In this document: one piece after another, positions 24,244 through 31,637 of the stretch
Layout: every line of letters starts with the position of its first letter
Numbering within the stretch: the first letter of the stretch is position 1
Source: JANLQX01 sp031418775
GTDB lineage: Bacteria > Actinomycetota > Acidimicrobiia > Acidimicrobiales > JANYDT01
Reading direction: 5' to 3'
Length of the DNA stretch: 35,593 nt
Assembly: GCA_031418775.1 (NCBI GenBank)
Contig: JANOJN010000249.1
Location: 1-35,593, forward strand
The notes under the pieces: model-generated
Database searches by the model: none
Told to the model about the DNA's origin: nothing
The model's input: only the letters and a program-made list of their open reading frames with translations
Program-made: the position numbers and the translations under genes

Positions 24244-24911
24244 CCGAAGAACGTCAGGCCGTCAAAGGTCGCGGGGGCACTCGACGACCAGTCGAGAGCT
24301 TCGACCTCTTCCCGGCTCCTGCGGCTTCCGAAGCTGCGGATGATGTCGAATGCGCTCGCGCTCAGCTGGGGCTTGTTCGCCGCGGCGTCCCCGATGAACT
24401 CGGAACCGTCAACGACGATCCGGGCGGGACCGCCGCCGGGCTGGCCGACGAGCCGACTGACGACGAATCCGAGTCCGACCGCAACGGCGGTCGAGTCGCG
24501 CGCCCCGGGGCGGCCAAGGGCGTGACGGAGATCGTGTTCATGGGTGACCGCGTCGAAGAGCAGTTGCGAGAGCGCCATGCCGCGTTGGCTGGCGACAGCC
24601 TCGACGAAGGGAGCGTACGTGTTCCACTCGTCGAGGATGTCCGGACCGGTGCGCTCGATGCGCTTGTCGAGGTGGGCCTGCGTCCAGGCCGGCGTGGCGA
24701 CGCCGACCATGTTCTGGTTGATGGCGTCGTCGACGACGCCCGCCATGTGGGCGAGCGTTTGGCGCACCGTCCACTCCGGACAGTGCGGGACGATCAGCTC
24801 CCAGTCCTCAGCCCCCAACCCGGCGAGCAACGCAGTGACCCGTTCGCGCAGGTCCCGGTAGGCCTGCCCGACATCGATCGCGGCCAGCGACTCCGGCGTA
24901 TACCCGTTCAC
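24216..24911 (-). CDS. Maleylpyruvate isomerase/DinB-fold protein
   Basis: 231 residues. The four-helix DinB fold is marked by AYRDLRERVTALLAGLGAEDW, WTVRQTLAHMAGVVDDA and AVTHEHDLRHALG; His in TLAHMAG and in THEHDLRH match the metal triad of mycothiol-dependent maleylpyruvate isomerases. Substrate unknown. The start is GTG 24911, because a minus-strand TACGCT (24920-24925) is 8 nt before it; longer frames would run through the ilvB promoter and leader. Its C terminus overlaps the GGDEF-EAL gene. Confidence 0.78.
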   Translation of the reverse strand: MNGYTPESLAAIDVGQAYRDLRERVTALLAGLGAEDWELIVPHCPEWTVRQTLAHMAGVVDDAINQNMVGVATPAWTQAHLDKRIERTGPDILDEWNTYAPFVEAVASQRGMALSQLLFDAVTHEHDLRHALGRPGARDSTAVAVGLGFVVSRLVGQPGGGPARIVVDGSEFIGDAAANKPQLSASAFDIIRSFGSRRSREEVEALDWSSSAPATFDGLTFFGYPPVALDE

Positions 24912-24919
24912 GGTCGCCG

Positions 24920-24925
24920 AGCGTA
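24920..24925 (-). promoter_or_regulatory. -10 box of the DinB-fold gene
   Basis: Minus-strand TACGCT with an 8-nt spacer to GTG 24911. It sets the start and separates this gene from the divergent ilv promoter by about 30 bp. Confidence 0.5.
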
Positions 24926-24954
24926 GATCCAACCAGACTTCGGGCATCCGGCGG

Positions 24955-24983
24955 TTGCGCCAGTGCCCTCGACCTGACATACT
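24955..24983 (+). promoter_or_regulatory. Probable promoter of the ilvB leader
   Basis: TTGCGC (24955-24960), 17-bp spacer, CATACT (24978-24983). The start site would be at about 24990-24991, that is, on the GTG of the leader peptide, so the leader would be translated from a leaderless RNA. Confidence 0.5.
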
Positions 24984-24990
24984 TTCGTTC

Positions 24991-25029
24991 GTGCGTTCCC
25001 TCTCCCTCATTCTCGTAGTAGGTCACTGA
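24991..25029 (+). CDS. ilvB leader peptide MRSLSLILVVGH
   Basis: A 12-codon frame, GTG to TGA, reads MRSLSLILVVGH: three Leu, one Ile and two Val codons in a row of seven (LSLILVV), the three end products of the pathway. It is followed by a hairpin starting at its stop codon and then an intrinsic terminator before ilvB. This is the layout of ribosome-mediated attenuation of ilvB described in actinobacteria: scarcity of charged tRNA stalls the ribosome and prevents terminator folding. A CATACT box 7 nt before the GTG supports the start. It is too short for routine gene finding and is not recognised as a protein in its own right. Confidence 0.82.
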   Translation: MRSLSLILVVGH

Positions 25030-25090
25030 GCGCACAGCTTTCGTTTCCCGCTGCACGCGCTCGACCTCCGGTAGACCCGGAGGTTTTTTT
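25028..25090 (+). terminator. ilvB attenuator: hairpin plus intrinsic terminator
   Basis: Hairpin 1: GAGCGC (25028-25033) with GCGCTC (25057-25062), and inside it CAGC (25035-25038) with GCTG (25050-25053). It begins at the leader stop codon. Terminator: ACCTCCGG (25064-25071) with CCGGAGGT (25077-25084), loop TAGAC, then seven T. AGGTC at 25020-25024 (leader Val-Gly codons) can pair with GACCT (25063-25067) in the terminator arm and is a candidate, though short, antiterminator. Confidence 0.82.
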
Positions 25091-25173
25091 GTTTGTCCGG
25101 CCGGAACGCGGCCACCGTTACCGTCTTGCCCGAACTTCCTCACTTCACCCACTCACCAAGGAACATCCTCGCC

Positions 25174-26937
25174 ATGGAGCTGACCGGCGCCCAAGCCCTT
25201 ATCAAGAGCCTCGAAATGTGTAACACCGAGGTCATCTTCGGACTCCCGGGAGGGTGCATCCTTCCCGCCTACGACCCGTTGCTGGAGAGCCCGATCCGCC
25301 ACATCCTGGTTCGTCACGAACAGGGAGCGGGTCACATGGCCGAGGGGTACGCGCATGTCACCGGACGGCCCGGCGTCGCGATGGTGACCTCGGGCCCTGC
25401 CGCCACCAACATGGTCACGCCGCTGTGTGATGCCTATATGGACTCGATCCCCATGGTGTGCATTACCGGCCAGGTTCCTACGGCGGCAATCGGCACCGAC
25501 GCGTTTCAGGAGTGCGACACGGTCGGCATCACCCGCACGGTCACCAAGCACAACGAGCTGATCATGAATGCGCAGGACATCCCGCGCATCGTTGCCGAGG
25601 CCTTCCACATCGCCACGACTGGCCGCCCCGGTCCGGTGCTGATCGACGTTCCGAAGGACGTGCTGCAGAACAAGATGCAGTGGTACTGGCCCGACGTCAT
25701 CGACCTCGCCGGATATCACCCCGTCATGAACGCCGACCCGATGTCGATCAGGCGCGCCGCTGAACTGATCCTCGCCTCGACCCGGCCGATCCTCTACGTG
25801 GGCGGGGGAGTTCTCAAGGCTCGAGCGGCAGCGGAACTGAAGGAGCTCGCCGAGCTCTGCGACATCCACGTCGTCACCACGCTGATGGCCCGGGGCGCGT
25901 TCCCGGATGATCATCGCCTCGCCCTGGGCATGCCCGGCATGCACGGCAACTACACCGCCATCACCGCGATGCAGCAGAGCGATCTGCTCATCAACCTCGG
26001 TGCACGCTTCGACGATCGAGTGACCGGCAAGCTCGGCGGATTCGCTCCTGGCGCCAAGATCATCCACGCCGACATCGATCCGGCCGAGCAGGGCAAGGTC
26101 CGCACTCCCGATGTGTCGCTCGTCGGCGATGCCCGGATCACGATCGAGCACCTCATCTCGGCGATCAAGGAACTGCAGGGAACCGGTTCGTCGTTCCCGG
26201 ATCGCGGAGTGTGGAAGCAGGCGATCTCCGGTTGGCAGGAGAACTTCCCCCTGACCTACGCGCCCCAGCAGGTCGACGGTCCGCTGAAGCCGCAGATGGT
26301 GATGGAGGCGCTGCGCGACTCTGCGCCTGCAGGCACCATCCTGGCGTCGGGAGTCGGCCAGCATCAGATGTGGGCGTCGCAGTACTGGAAGTTCAACGAG
26401 CCCTACACGTGGGTGAACTCCGGCGGTCTCGGCACTATGGGCTTCTCGGTCCCGGCGGCAATCGGCGCCAAGGTCGGCTGCCCGGACAAGACGGTGTGGG
26501 CGGTCGACGGCGACGGGTGCTTCCAGATGACCAACCAGGAGCTCACCACCGCGTCGATCGAGCGCATCCCGGTCAAGGTGGCGATCCTCAACAACTCCTA
26601 CCTCGGCATGGTCCGGCAGTGGCAGGAGATGTTCTACGAGGAGCGGTACTCCGAGGTGTACCTGTCGCCGGAACTCCCCGACTTCGTGAAGCTGGCGGAG
26701 GCCATGGGTTGCGTCGGGATCCGTGTCGACTCGCCCGAAGAGGTGCAGCCGGCCATCGACAAGGCCAACTCGATCAACGACCGTCCGGTCGTCGTCGACT
26801 TCCGTACCGACGAGAGCGAGAAGGTCTTCCCGATGGTTCCGGCGGGCATCGGCAATGACGACGTCGAAGTGCACGAGTCGCAGCGTGAGCGTCTTGCGGC
26901 AGACAAAGCCCGTCGTATCGCCAACCGTGCCTGGTAA
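25174..26937 (+). CDS. ilvB: Acetolactate synthase large subunit
   Basis: 587 residues, full length. ThDP-binding fold: RHEQGAGHMAEGYAHVTG holds the catalytic Glu49; VTSGPAATNMVTPLCDAYMDS and the C-terminal ThDP/Mg motif GDGCFQMTNQELTTA ... NNSYLGMVRQWQEMFY are intact. It condenses pyruvate with pyruvate or 2-oxobutyrate, the first common step of Val/Leu/Ile synthesis. ATG 25174 follows AAGGA; an open frame back to 25093 has no support. Regulated by the leader upstream, and followed by ilvN after 42 bp. Confidence 0.97.
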   Translation: MELTGAQALIKSLEMCNTEVIFGLPGGCILPAYDPLLESPIRHILVRHEQGAGHMAEGYAHVTGRPGVAMVTSGPAATNMVTPLCDAYMDSIPMVCITGQVPTAAIGTDAFQECDTVGITRTVTKHNELIMNAQDIPRIVAEAFHIATTGRPGPVLIDVPKDVLQNKMQWYWPDVIDLAGYHPVMNADPMSIRRAAELILASTRPILYVGGGVLKARAAAELKELAELCDIHVVTTLMARGAFPDDHRLALGMPGMHGNYTAITAMQQSDLLINLGARFDDRVTGKLGGFAPGAKIIHADIDPAEQGKVRTPDVSLVGDARITIEHLISAIKELQGTGSSFPDRGVWKQAISGWQENFPLTYAPQQVDGPLKPQMVMEALRDSAPAGTILASGVGQHQMWASQYWKFNEPYTWVNSGGLGTMGFSVPAAIGAKVGCPDKTVWAVDGDGCFQMTNQELTTASIERIPVKVAILNNSYLGMVRQWQEMFYEERYSEVYLSPELPDFVKLAEAMGCVGIRVDSPEEVQPAIDKANSINDRPVVVDFRTDESEKVFPMVPAGIGNDDVEVHESQRERLAADKARRIANRAW

Positions 26938-26979
26938 GTGCACGTAGGACAATTCGAAACTACAGGGAAAGAATCAGAC

Positions 26980-27498
26980 ATGGCACAGCTCCACACACTC
27001 AGCGTCCTCGTCGAGAACAAGTTCGGCGTTCTCGCCCGCGTCACGAGCCTCGTCTCGCGGCGCGGCTACAACATCGAGTCGCTGGCGGTCGCTCCGACGG
27101 ATGACCCGCGGTACTCGCGGATCACGATCGTGGTCGACGCCGACTCCACGCCGATGGATCAGATCGTCAAACAGCTCAACAAGCTGATCAACGTGATCGA
27201 CATCATCGAGCTTTCGCCCGAGGATTCGGTCGCTCGGGAACTCCTCCTCATTTCCGTCACGGCGCTCCCCGAGCGGCGGGCGGAGATCGCCGAGCTCGTC
27301 AACATCTTCGACGCGAAGATCGTCAACGTCGGCTGGGATCAGATGACGATTGCACTCGCTGATCCGCCGGAGAAGCTTGACGACTTCGAGGACCTCCTTC
27401 GCCCCTACGGCATCGTCGAGGTCCAGCGAACGGGCCGCGTCGCTCTGCCGAAGCTCAAGCGCGAGGCACCCCAACTACGAGCCGTCGCCGCCAGCTGA
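26980..27498 (+). CDS. ilvN: Acetolactate synthase small (regulatory) subunit
   Basis: 172 residues. The ACT domain starts LHTLSVLVENKFGVLARVTS and RGYNIESLAVAPTDDPRYSR; the C-terminal half (VNIFDAKIVNVGWDQMTIAL, then RPYGIVEVQRTGRVAL) is the usual activation domain. It confers valine sensitivity and raises IlvB activity. ATG 26980 has AGGGAAAG upstream. The stop codon starts a 30-bp direct repeat. Confidence 0.96.
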   Translation: MAQLHTLSVLVENKFGVLARVTSLVSRRGYNIESLAVAPTDDPRYSRITIVVDADSTPMDQIVKQLNKLINVIDIIELSPEDSVARELLLISVTALPERRAEIAELVNIFDAKIVNVGWDQMTIALADPPEKLDDFEDLLRPYGIVEVQRTGRVALPKLKREAPQLRAVAAS

Positions 27499-27598
27499 CC
27501 CGTCCACTGGGAGAGAGGTTGCCCCTCCGTTCCTTGGCGCTGCGCCGCTCGACTGCTCGCAACACCAGTGACCCGTCCACTGGGAGAGAGGTTGCCCC
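27496..27598. repeat. 30-bp perfect direct repeat after ilvN
   Basis: The 30-base unit beginning TGACCCGTCCACTGGGAGAG occurs exactly at 27496-27525 (starting on the ilvN stop codon) and at 27569-27598, a 73-bp offset. In the second copy CCAGTG and CACTGG flank ACCCGTC and can pair. The remaining gap to the next gene (to 27775) holds the hairpins listed next and otherwise nothing recognised. Confidence 0.8.
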
Positions 27599-27643
27599 CA
27601 GATATGGGGGCCACACACCTCCCAACGTTACAGAGGTGTGTGG
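27595..27643. terminator. Two adjacent hairpins between convergent ilvN and ilvY
   Basis: CCCCC-AGATAT-GGGGG (27595-27610) is followed at once by CCACACACCTC (27611-27621) paired perfectly over 11 bp with GAGGTGTGTGG (27633-27643), loop 11 nt. There is no U-tract, but the position between convergent genes and the stem strength suggest a bidirectional terminator or a processing site. Confidence 0.5.
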
Positions 27644-27775
27644 CTGCAGCTGGCGCGGTCCAATCAGTTGGTGGTGATCGTGATGGGCCGAACACGCCCA
27701 CGCCGGTCGATGCACCCGCGTCGGTAGTCGGTCAACGTTCGCGGCTCGCCCACGAGAGCCAACGTGGCGGCGTTC

Positions 27776-28609
27776 TCAGGCGAGAGCCCAGAGGTCGGCG
27801 AGCGGCTGGGAGCCGGCGGCTCGGCGTTTCGCGACGAGGCCGACGGTGACGGTTGGAAGGGTGGCGGGTATCTGAATCTCGTGGACGCGGCCCTTGAGCG
27901 GTGAGGCATCGACAACCAGGCGCGGGATCAGGGCAACTCCAGAACCCATCGCCGCGAGTGCGAGGACCTCTTCGTTGGTCTCGGCCTCCCGGATCTCGGT
28001 GTCGTTTCCCAGATGTCGCCGGACCCACCGTTCCGACAGCTCGCGCAATAGCCCCTGCCGCGAGAGCAGGACGGGCTGCCCGGTGATGCTCCGAACATCG
28101 CTGGTTGCCACTGCGACGAACGGCGTGGTCTGCATCGGCACGGCGACCAGTCCGGCCGGCAGTCGGGTCGGCAGGGGAGCGATGGCGGTGTCCACCGAGC
28201 CGTCGCGCACGGCCGGAATGGCCGCGCCGGCGGGGCCGGTGCGCAGATCGACGTGCACATCGGGTCGAGCGCGCCGAAATCGTTCGAACAGTGATGGCGC
28301 GATGAGCTGGCTCGCCGTGACCGTGCAGAACACAGAGAGCTCGGTGACCTCTGTGCTCCGGGCCCGCTTGGTGAGCGCGTCCCAGTCATCGACGAGCGCT
28401 CGCAACGCCTCGACGAACACGTCGGATTCCGGTGCGGGTGTGACGGTTCGCCCTTCTCGTCGGAACAGCTCGCGGCCGATCGCGGTCTCCACGCGCTGGA
28501 CAGCCCGGGAAACCGTCGACTGGCTCACGTGGGAGTCGCGGGCGACCGCCCCGAAGTTGGATCGGTCGGCGGCGGCGACCGTGAGGCGAAGGTCCTCGAG
28601 CTCTGGCAC
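27776..28609 (-). CDS. ilvY: IlvY-like LysR-family regulator
   Basis: 277 residues. N-terminal LysR helix-turn-helix (NFGAVARDSHVSQSTVSRAVQRVE, about 18-41), then an effector domain beginning LSVFCTVTASQLIAPSLFERFRRARPDVHVDLRTGPA, which resembles E. coli IlvY (LHIFCSVTAAYSHLPPILDRF). It ends GVALIPRLVVDASPLKGRV. IlvY activates the divergent ilvC in enteric bacteria in response to acetolactate-type substrates. Here it is also divergent from ilvC, with 102 bp between starts. The start is GTG 28609; an in-frame stop 12 nt upstream excludes a longer frame. The assignment is by resemblance plus context. Confidence 0.78.
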   Translation of the reverse strand: MPELEDLRLTVAAADRSNFGAVARDSHVSQSTVSRAVQRVETAIGRELFRREGRTVTPAPESDVFVEALRALVDDWDALTKRARSTEVTELSVFCTVTASQLIAPSLFERFRRARPDVHVDLRTGPAGAAIPAVRDGSVDTAIAPLPTRLPAGLVAVPMQTTPFVAVATSDVRSITGQPVLLSRQGLLRELSERWVRRHLGNDTEIREAETNEEVLALAAMGSGVALIPRLVVDASPLKGRVHEIQIPATLPTVTVGLVAKRRAAGSQPLADLWALA

Positions 28610-28644
28610 TGATGCATTCTATGCATCAGCACTCTGCAATATTG
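28610..28644. promoter_or_regulatory. Operator-like dyads between ilvY and ilvC
   Basis: TGATGCAT (28610-28617) and ATGCATCA (28621-28628) form a perfect 8-bp dyad with 3-nt spacer, a LysR-type box that directly adjoins the ilvY start codon. A second palindrome CAATATTG (28637-28644) follows. The ilvC side has AAGGAG about 10 nt before its ATG. Binding by IlvY is inferred from position. Confidence 0.6.
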
Positions 28645-28711
28645 GCGCTAGGAGGATCAGCATCTTTCCGGCAGAATTGGAGACTCGTTTCGCCTCTCAA
28701 GGAGTTCTCTC

Positions 28712-29743
28712 ATGGCCACCGTGTACTACGAAAAAGACGCAGATCCCTCGGTCATCCTCGGCACCAAGGTCGCCATCCTCGGCTACGGCAGCCAGGGCCA
28801 TGCCCACGCGCTGAACCTCAAGGAGTCGGGCGTCGATGTGGTCGTCGGTCTGCGCGACGGCTCGTCGTCGAAGGCCAAGGCCGAGGCCGCGGGCCTCAAG
28901 GTCATGAGCATGGGCGATGCATCGAAGTGGGCCGATCTCGTCATGATCACCCTTCCCGACACCGACATCGCCGAGGTCTTCGACCGCGATGTCGCCCCGA
29001 ACCTCGCCGCCGGCCAGGCCGTCGCCTTCGCCCATGGCCTCAACGTGCGCTTCGAGCTCGTGAAGCCGGCCGCCGACATCGACGTGATCATGATCGCCCC
29101 GAAGGGCCCGGGTCACCTCGTGCGTCGCACCTACACCGAGGGTGGCGGCGTGCCCGCACTCATCGCGATCCACCAGGATGCGTCGGGCTCGGCCAAGGCT
29201 AAGGCCCTCAGCTACGCCTACGCCATCGGCGGCGCCCGCGCCGGCGTGATCGAGACCACGTTCGCCGAAGAGACAGAGACCGACCTGTTCGGCGAGCAGG
29301 TCGTGCTGTGCGGCGGACTCACGTCGCTCGTGCAGGCCGGCTTTGAGACCCTCGTCGAGGCTGGCTACCAGCCCGAGATGGCGTACTTCGAGTGCCTTCA
29401 CGAAGTGAAGCTCATCGTCGACCTCATGTACGAGCAGGGCATCAGCGGCATGCGCTATTCCATCTCGACGACTGCTGAATACGGCGACCTCACCCGAGGC
29501 CCGCGCATCATCACCGATGCGACCAAGGCTGAGATGAAGAAGATCCTCGCAGAGATCACCAGCGGCGAGTTCACCAAGGAGTTCATCGGTGACTACAAGG
29601 CCGGCTCGCCCAGCTTCAACGCGCTGCGCGCCAAGGGCAAGGCCCACCCGATCGAGAAGACCGGCTCCGAGCTGCGGGCGATGATGCCGTGGATCTCGGC
29701 CGGCAAGCAAAAAGTGGAAGACGCTGCGGGCGGCTCCAACTGA
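28712..29743 (+). CDS. ilvC: Ketol-acid reductoisomerase
   Basis: 343 residues, class I (short) KARI. GYGSQGHAHALNLKESG is the Rossmann motif; the cofactor loop GLRDGSSSKAK has Arg and Ser residues that fit NADPH. Metal-binding Asp/Glu lie in FAEETETDLFGEQVVLCGG and in ECLHEVKLIVDLMYEQG. It converts acetolactate and acetohydroxybutyrate to the dihydroxy acids, the step after IlvBN. The last residues (KVEDAAGGSN) are part of a repeat: the DNA coding for them is copied twice downstream. Confidence 0.97.
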   Translation: MATVYYEKDADPSVILGTKVAILGYGSQGHAHALNLKESGVDVVVGLRDGSSSKAKAEAAGLKVMSMGDASKWADLVMITLPDTDIAEVFDRDVAPNLAAGQAVAFAHGLNVRFELVKPAADIDVIMIAPKGPGHLVRRTYTEGGGVPALIAIHQDASGSAKAKALSYAYAIGGARAGVIETTFAEETETDLFGEQVVLCGGLTSLVQAGFETLVEAGYQPEMAYFECLHEVKLIVDLMYEQGISGMRYSISTTAEYGDLTRGPRIITDATKAEMKKILAEITSGEFTKEFIGDYKAGSPSFNALRAKGKAHPIEKTGSELRAMMPWISAGKQKVEDAAGGSN

Positions 29744-29858
29744 GCTAGCTCGCCGCAGCAATGGGGCAGGGTGGAAGACGCTGCGGGCGGCTCCAACTGA
29801 GCTAGCTCAGTTGGAGCGATCGGGCAGAGGTGGAAGACGCTGCGGGCGGCCGCAACTG
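29714..29858. repeat. Tandem copies of the ilvC 3' end, with a 26-bp palindrome
   Basis: A 38-bp unit starting GTGGAAGACGCTGCGGGCGG is exact at 29714-29751 (the ilvC tail plus stop) and 29771-29808; a diverged third copy begins at 29830 (21 exact bases). Periods are 57 and 59 bp. Copy 2 continues into a perfect 26-bp palindrome at 29791-29816, with half-site CTCCAACTGAGCT. Copy 1 can fold CTGCGGGCG against CGCCGCAG. No gene is visible in the 216-bp gap 29744-29959 apart from these elements and the next hairpin. Confidence 0.85.
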
Positions 29859-29871
29859 GAGAAACTCCCGG

Positions 29872-29917
29872 GAGAGTGCAGCCAAGTCGCTCAGGATGCG
29901 ACCGAGGCTGCACTCTC
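29872..29917. terminator. Long hairpin downstream of the ilvC repeats
   Basis: GAGAGTGCAGCC (29872-29883) pairs with GGCTGCACTCTC (29906-29917), a perfect 12-bp stem; within it GTCGC (29886-29890) pairs with GCGAC (29898-29902). No U-tract. It is the last element before the FKBP promoter. Confidence 0.5.
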
Positions 29918-29959
29918 GCCCGTTCGTGCCCCTTCTCGTTGGTCGGTAGCGTCAGGGCC

Positions 29960-30946
29960 ATGTCTGTCGGCCGCCTTCCCGATTCCCGTTGCCGTCTTCG
30001 TCATCGGGTCGCTGCGGCTGTGGTCGCGATGATGCTCTTGACCGGTCAGCCGGTGGCCGCGCAAAGCGCAGGGCCGAAGGTTGGGGACCATTGGCATCTG
30101 GCCTTCGGGGTGTGGAACTGCGGCACCTGGGAGCCTGCGATCGTCCCCGGAGACGATCCCCTCGGCATTCATACGCACGGCGACGGCTTGATCCACGTCC
30201 ACCCGTTCGAAGACGCGGCGGCCGGCAAGAACGCGGTGCTCGGGAAGTTCCTTGCCGTCTCCAAGATCACGCTCACGACATCGTCGCTGGTCCTTCCGAA
30301 CAAGAAGCTCACGGCCGGGGGGAGATGTCAGGGAAAGAAGGCCGTCATCCGCACCCTGACTTGGTCATCGAAGACGGTGAAGGCTCCCACGGTTGTCTCG
30401 GGTGACGCCAACACCGTGCCGCTACGGGACGAGGAGATCATCGTCATCGCCTACGGCCCGACTGATGCGACGGTCGGGCTGCCCCCGTCGGTCGCCGAGC
30501 TGGAGGACCCGGCCGATCTTCCCCCGCCACCGCTTTCGGCCAAAGATCTCAATGCACTCCCGGCGCCCCCCGGTGCAATTCCCACTGTGGCCACAACGGG
30601 TAAGGCGCCGTCGACGTTCAGGATCGTCGATCGTGTGGTCGGCACGGGAGCCGAGGTCAAGAAGGGGACCAGACCCTACGTGCGCTTCGCTCTGTACCTT
30701 TGGCGCACGGGCGAGCTTCTCGACGTCTCGTCATGGAAGCGCGGCGAGCAGCCACTCGCGCTGAGCCGGCTCGGCAAGGGCCGACTCCTTCCCGGCCTGG
30801 AGAAGGGGCTTCTCGGCATGAAGGCGGGCGGGATTCGCGAGATCGTGATCCCTCCGGCGGATGGGTTCGGTCCGGACGGCTCGCCGCCGGTGTTGGGCAC
30901 CGACACCCTGGTGATGGTGCTTCAACTCGTCTCGGTCGCGAAGTGA
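29960..30946 (+). CDS. Secreted FKBP-type peptidyl-prolyl isomerase with His-rich N-terminal domain
   Basis: 328 residues. A signal peptide (RHRVAAAVVAMMLLTGQPVAAQ) is followed by a domain with clustered histidines: DHWHLAFGVWNCG (His44, His46) and GIHTHGDGLIHVHPFEDAAAGK (His71, 73, 79, 81). Cys53 and Cys123 could form a disulfide. A Pro/Ala linker (about 185-205) leads to the FKBP domain (about 208-328: GTGAEVKKGTRPYVRF, LGKGRLLPGLEKGLLGMKAGGIREIVIPP). It should fold exported proteins and perhaps bind metal. TAGCGT (29947-29952) lies 7 nt before the ATG. Confidence 0.85.
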   Translation: MSVGRLPDSRCRLRHRVAAAVVAMMLLTGQPVAAQSAGPKVGDHWHLAFGVWNCGTWEPAIVPGDDPLGIHTHGDGLIHVHPFEDAAAGKNAVLGKFLAVSKITLTTSSLVLPNKKLTAGGRCQGKKAVIRTLTWSSKTVKAPTVVSGDANTVPLRDEEIIVIAYGPTDATVGLPPSVAELEDPADLPPPPLSAKDLNALPAPPGAIPTVATTGKAPSTFRIVDRVVGTGAEVKKGTRPYVRFALYLWRTGELLDVSSWKRGEQPLALSRLGKGRLLPGLEKGLLGMKAGGIREIVIPPADGFGPDGSPPVLGTDTLVMVLQLVSVAK

Positions 30947-30995
30947 GTTCTGTGATGTCCAACCTGGCGGCACGCCTGCGGACTTCGGCGACCTG

Positions 30996-31610
30996 ATGGA
31001 GTGGTCCGATCTGGTCCGCGGTCGAAAGATGGTGCGGGATTTCACCGACGAGCCGATCGACGAAGAGGCGCTGCTGCGTGTGCTCGACGATGCGCGACGC
31101 ACTCCGAGCGCCGGGTTCACACAGGGACTCGACTGGGTTGTCCTCGTCGGCCCCGAACAGACATCGTTGTTCTGGGATCGCACGCTTCCGGCCGCGGAGC
31201 GGTCGGCGTTTCGGTGGCCTGGCCTTCTTCGCGCCCCGGTGATCGTCTTGCCGATGGCCGACCGACGCGCCTACGTGGATCGCTACGCCGAGGCCGACAA
31301 GGCGCATTCAGGGCTCGGCGAAGGGGCCGACCGGTGGCCGGTGCCGTACTGGGATGTCGATGCGGGCATGGCGGCGATGGCCTTGCTCTACGCCGTGGTC
31401 GACGCCGGTCTGGGCGCGCTGTTCTTCGGCATCTTCCGTTCCGAGAACGAACTCCTCGCCGAGCTCGGTGTCCCCGCCGGTGTACGCCCAATCGGAGCGG
31501 TGGCCATCGGACATCCGACGGAGTCGGCGAAGCTGGTCGGTCGTGAGGGGAGTTCGTCCCGCCGTCCACGCCGGCCGCTCGAGGAAATGGTCCACCGCGG
31601 ACGCTGGTGA
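30996..31610 (+). CDS. Nitroreductase-family protein
   Basis: 204 residues of the FMN-dependent nitroreductase fold: WSDLVRGRKMVRDFTDEPIDEEALLRVLDDARRTPSAGFTQG at the start and DAGMAAMALLYAVVDAGLGALFFGI and IGAVAIGHP later. Arg-rich C terminus. The substrate is unknown; several actinobacterial members act on F420- or flavin-related substrates. It follows the FKBP gene by 49 bp and has no box of its own, so may be cotranscribed. Confidence 0.85.
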   Translation: MEWSDLVRGRKMVRDFTDEPIDEEALLRVLDDARRTPSAGFTQGLDWVVLVGPEQTSLFWDRTLPAAERSAFRWPGLLRAPVIVLPMADRRAYVDRYAEADKAHSGLGEGADRWPVPYWDVDAGMAAMALLYAVVDAGLGALFFGIFRSENELLAELGVPAGVRPIGAVAIGHPTESAKLVGREGSSSRRPRRPLEEMVHRGRW

Positions 31611-31637
31611 GCGCGCCGATCCGAACTCCGCGGCCGA

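Noticed and set aside
25093..25173. Upstream start for IlvB
   Set aside because: The 27 extra codons have no counterpart in IlvB, and AAGGA precedes ATG 25174.
25153..26952. 599-codon minus-strand open frame opposite ilvB
   Set aside because: Antisense shadow of ilvB; no recognisable domain and it would cover the leader-side spacing of ilvB.
27496..27598. CRISPR or att site pair from the 30-bp direct repeat
   Set aside because: Only two copies with a 43-bp gap and no integrase, cas gene or tRNA nearby.
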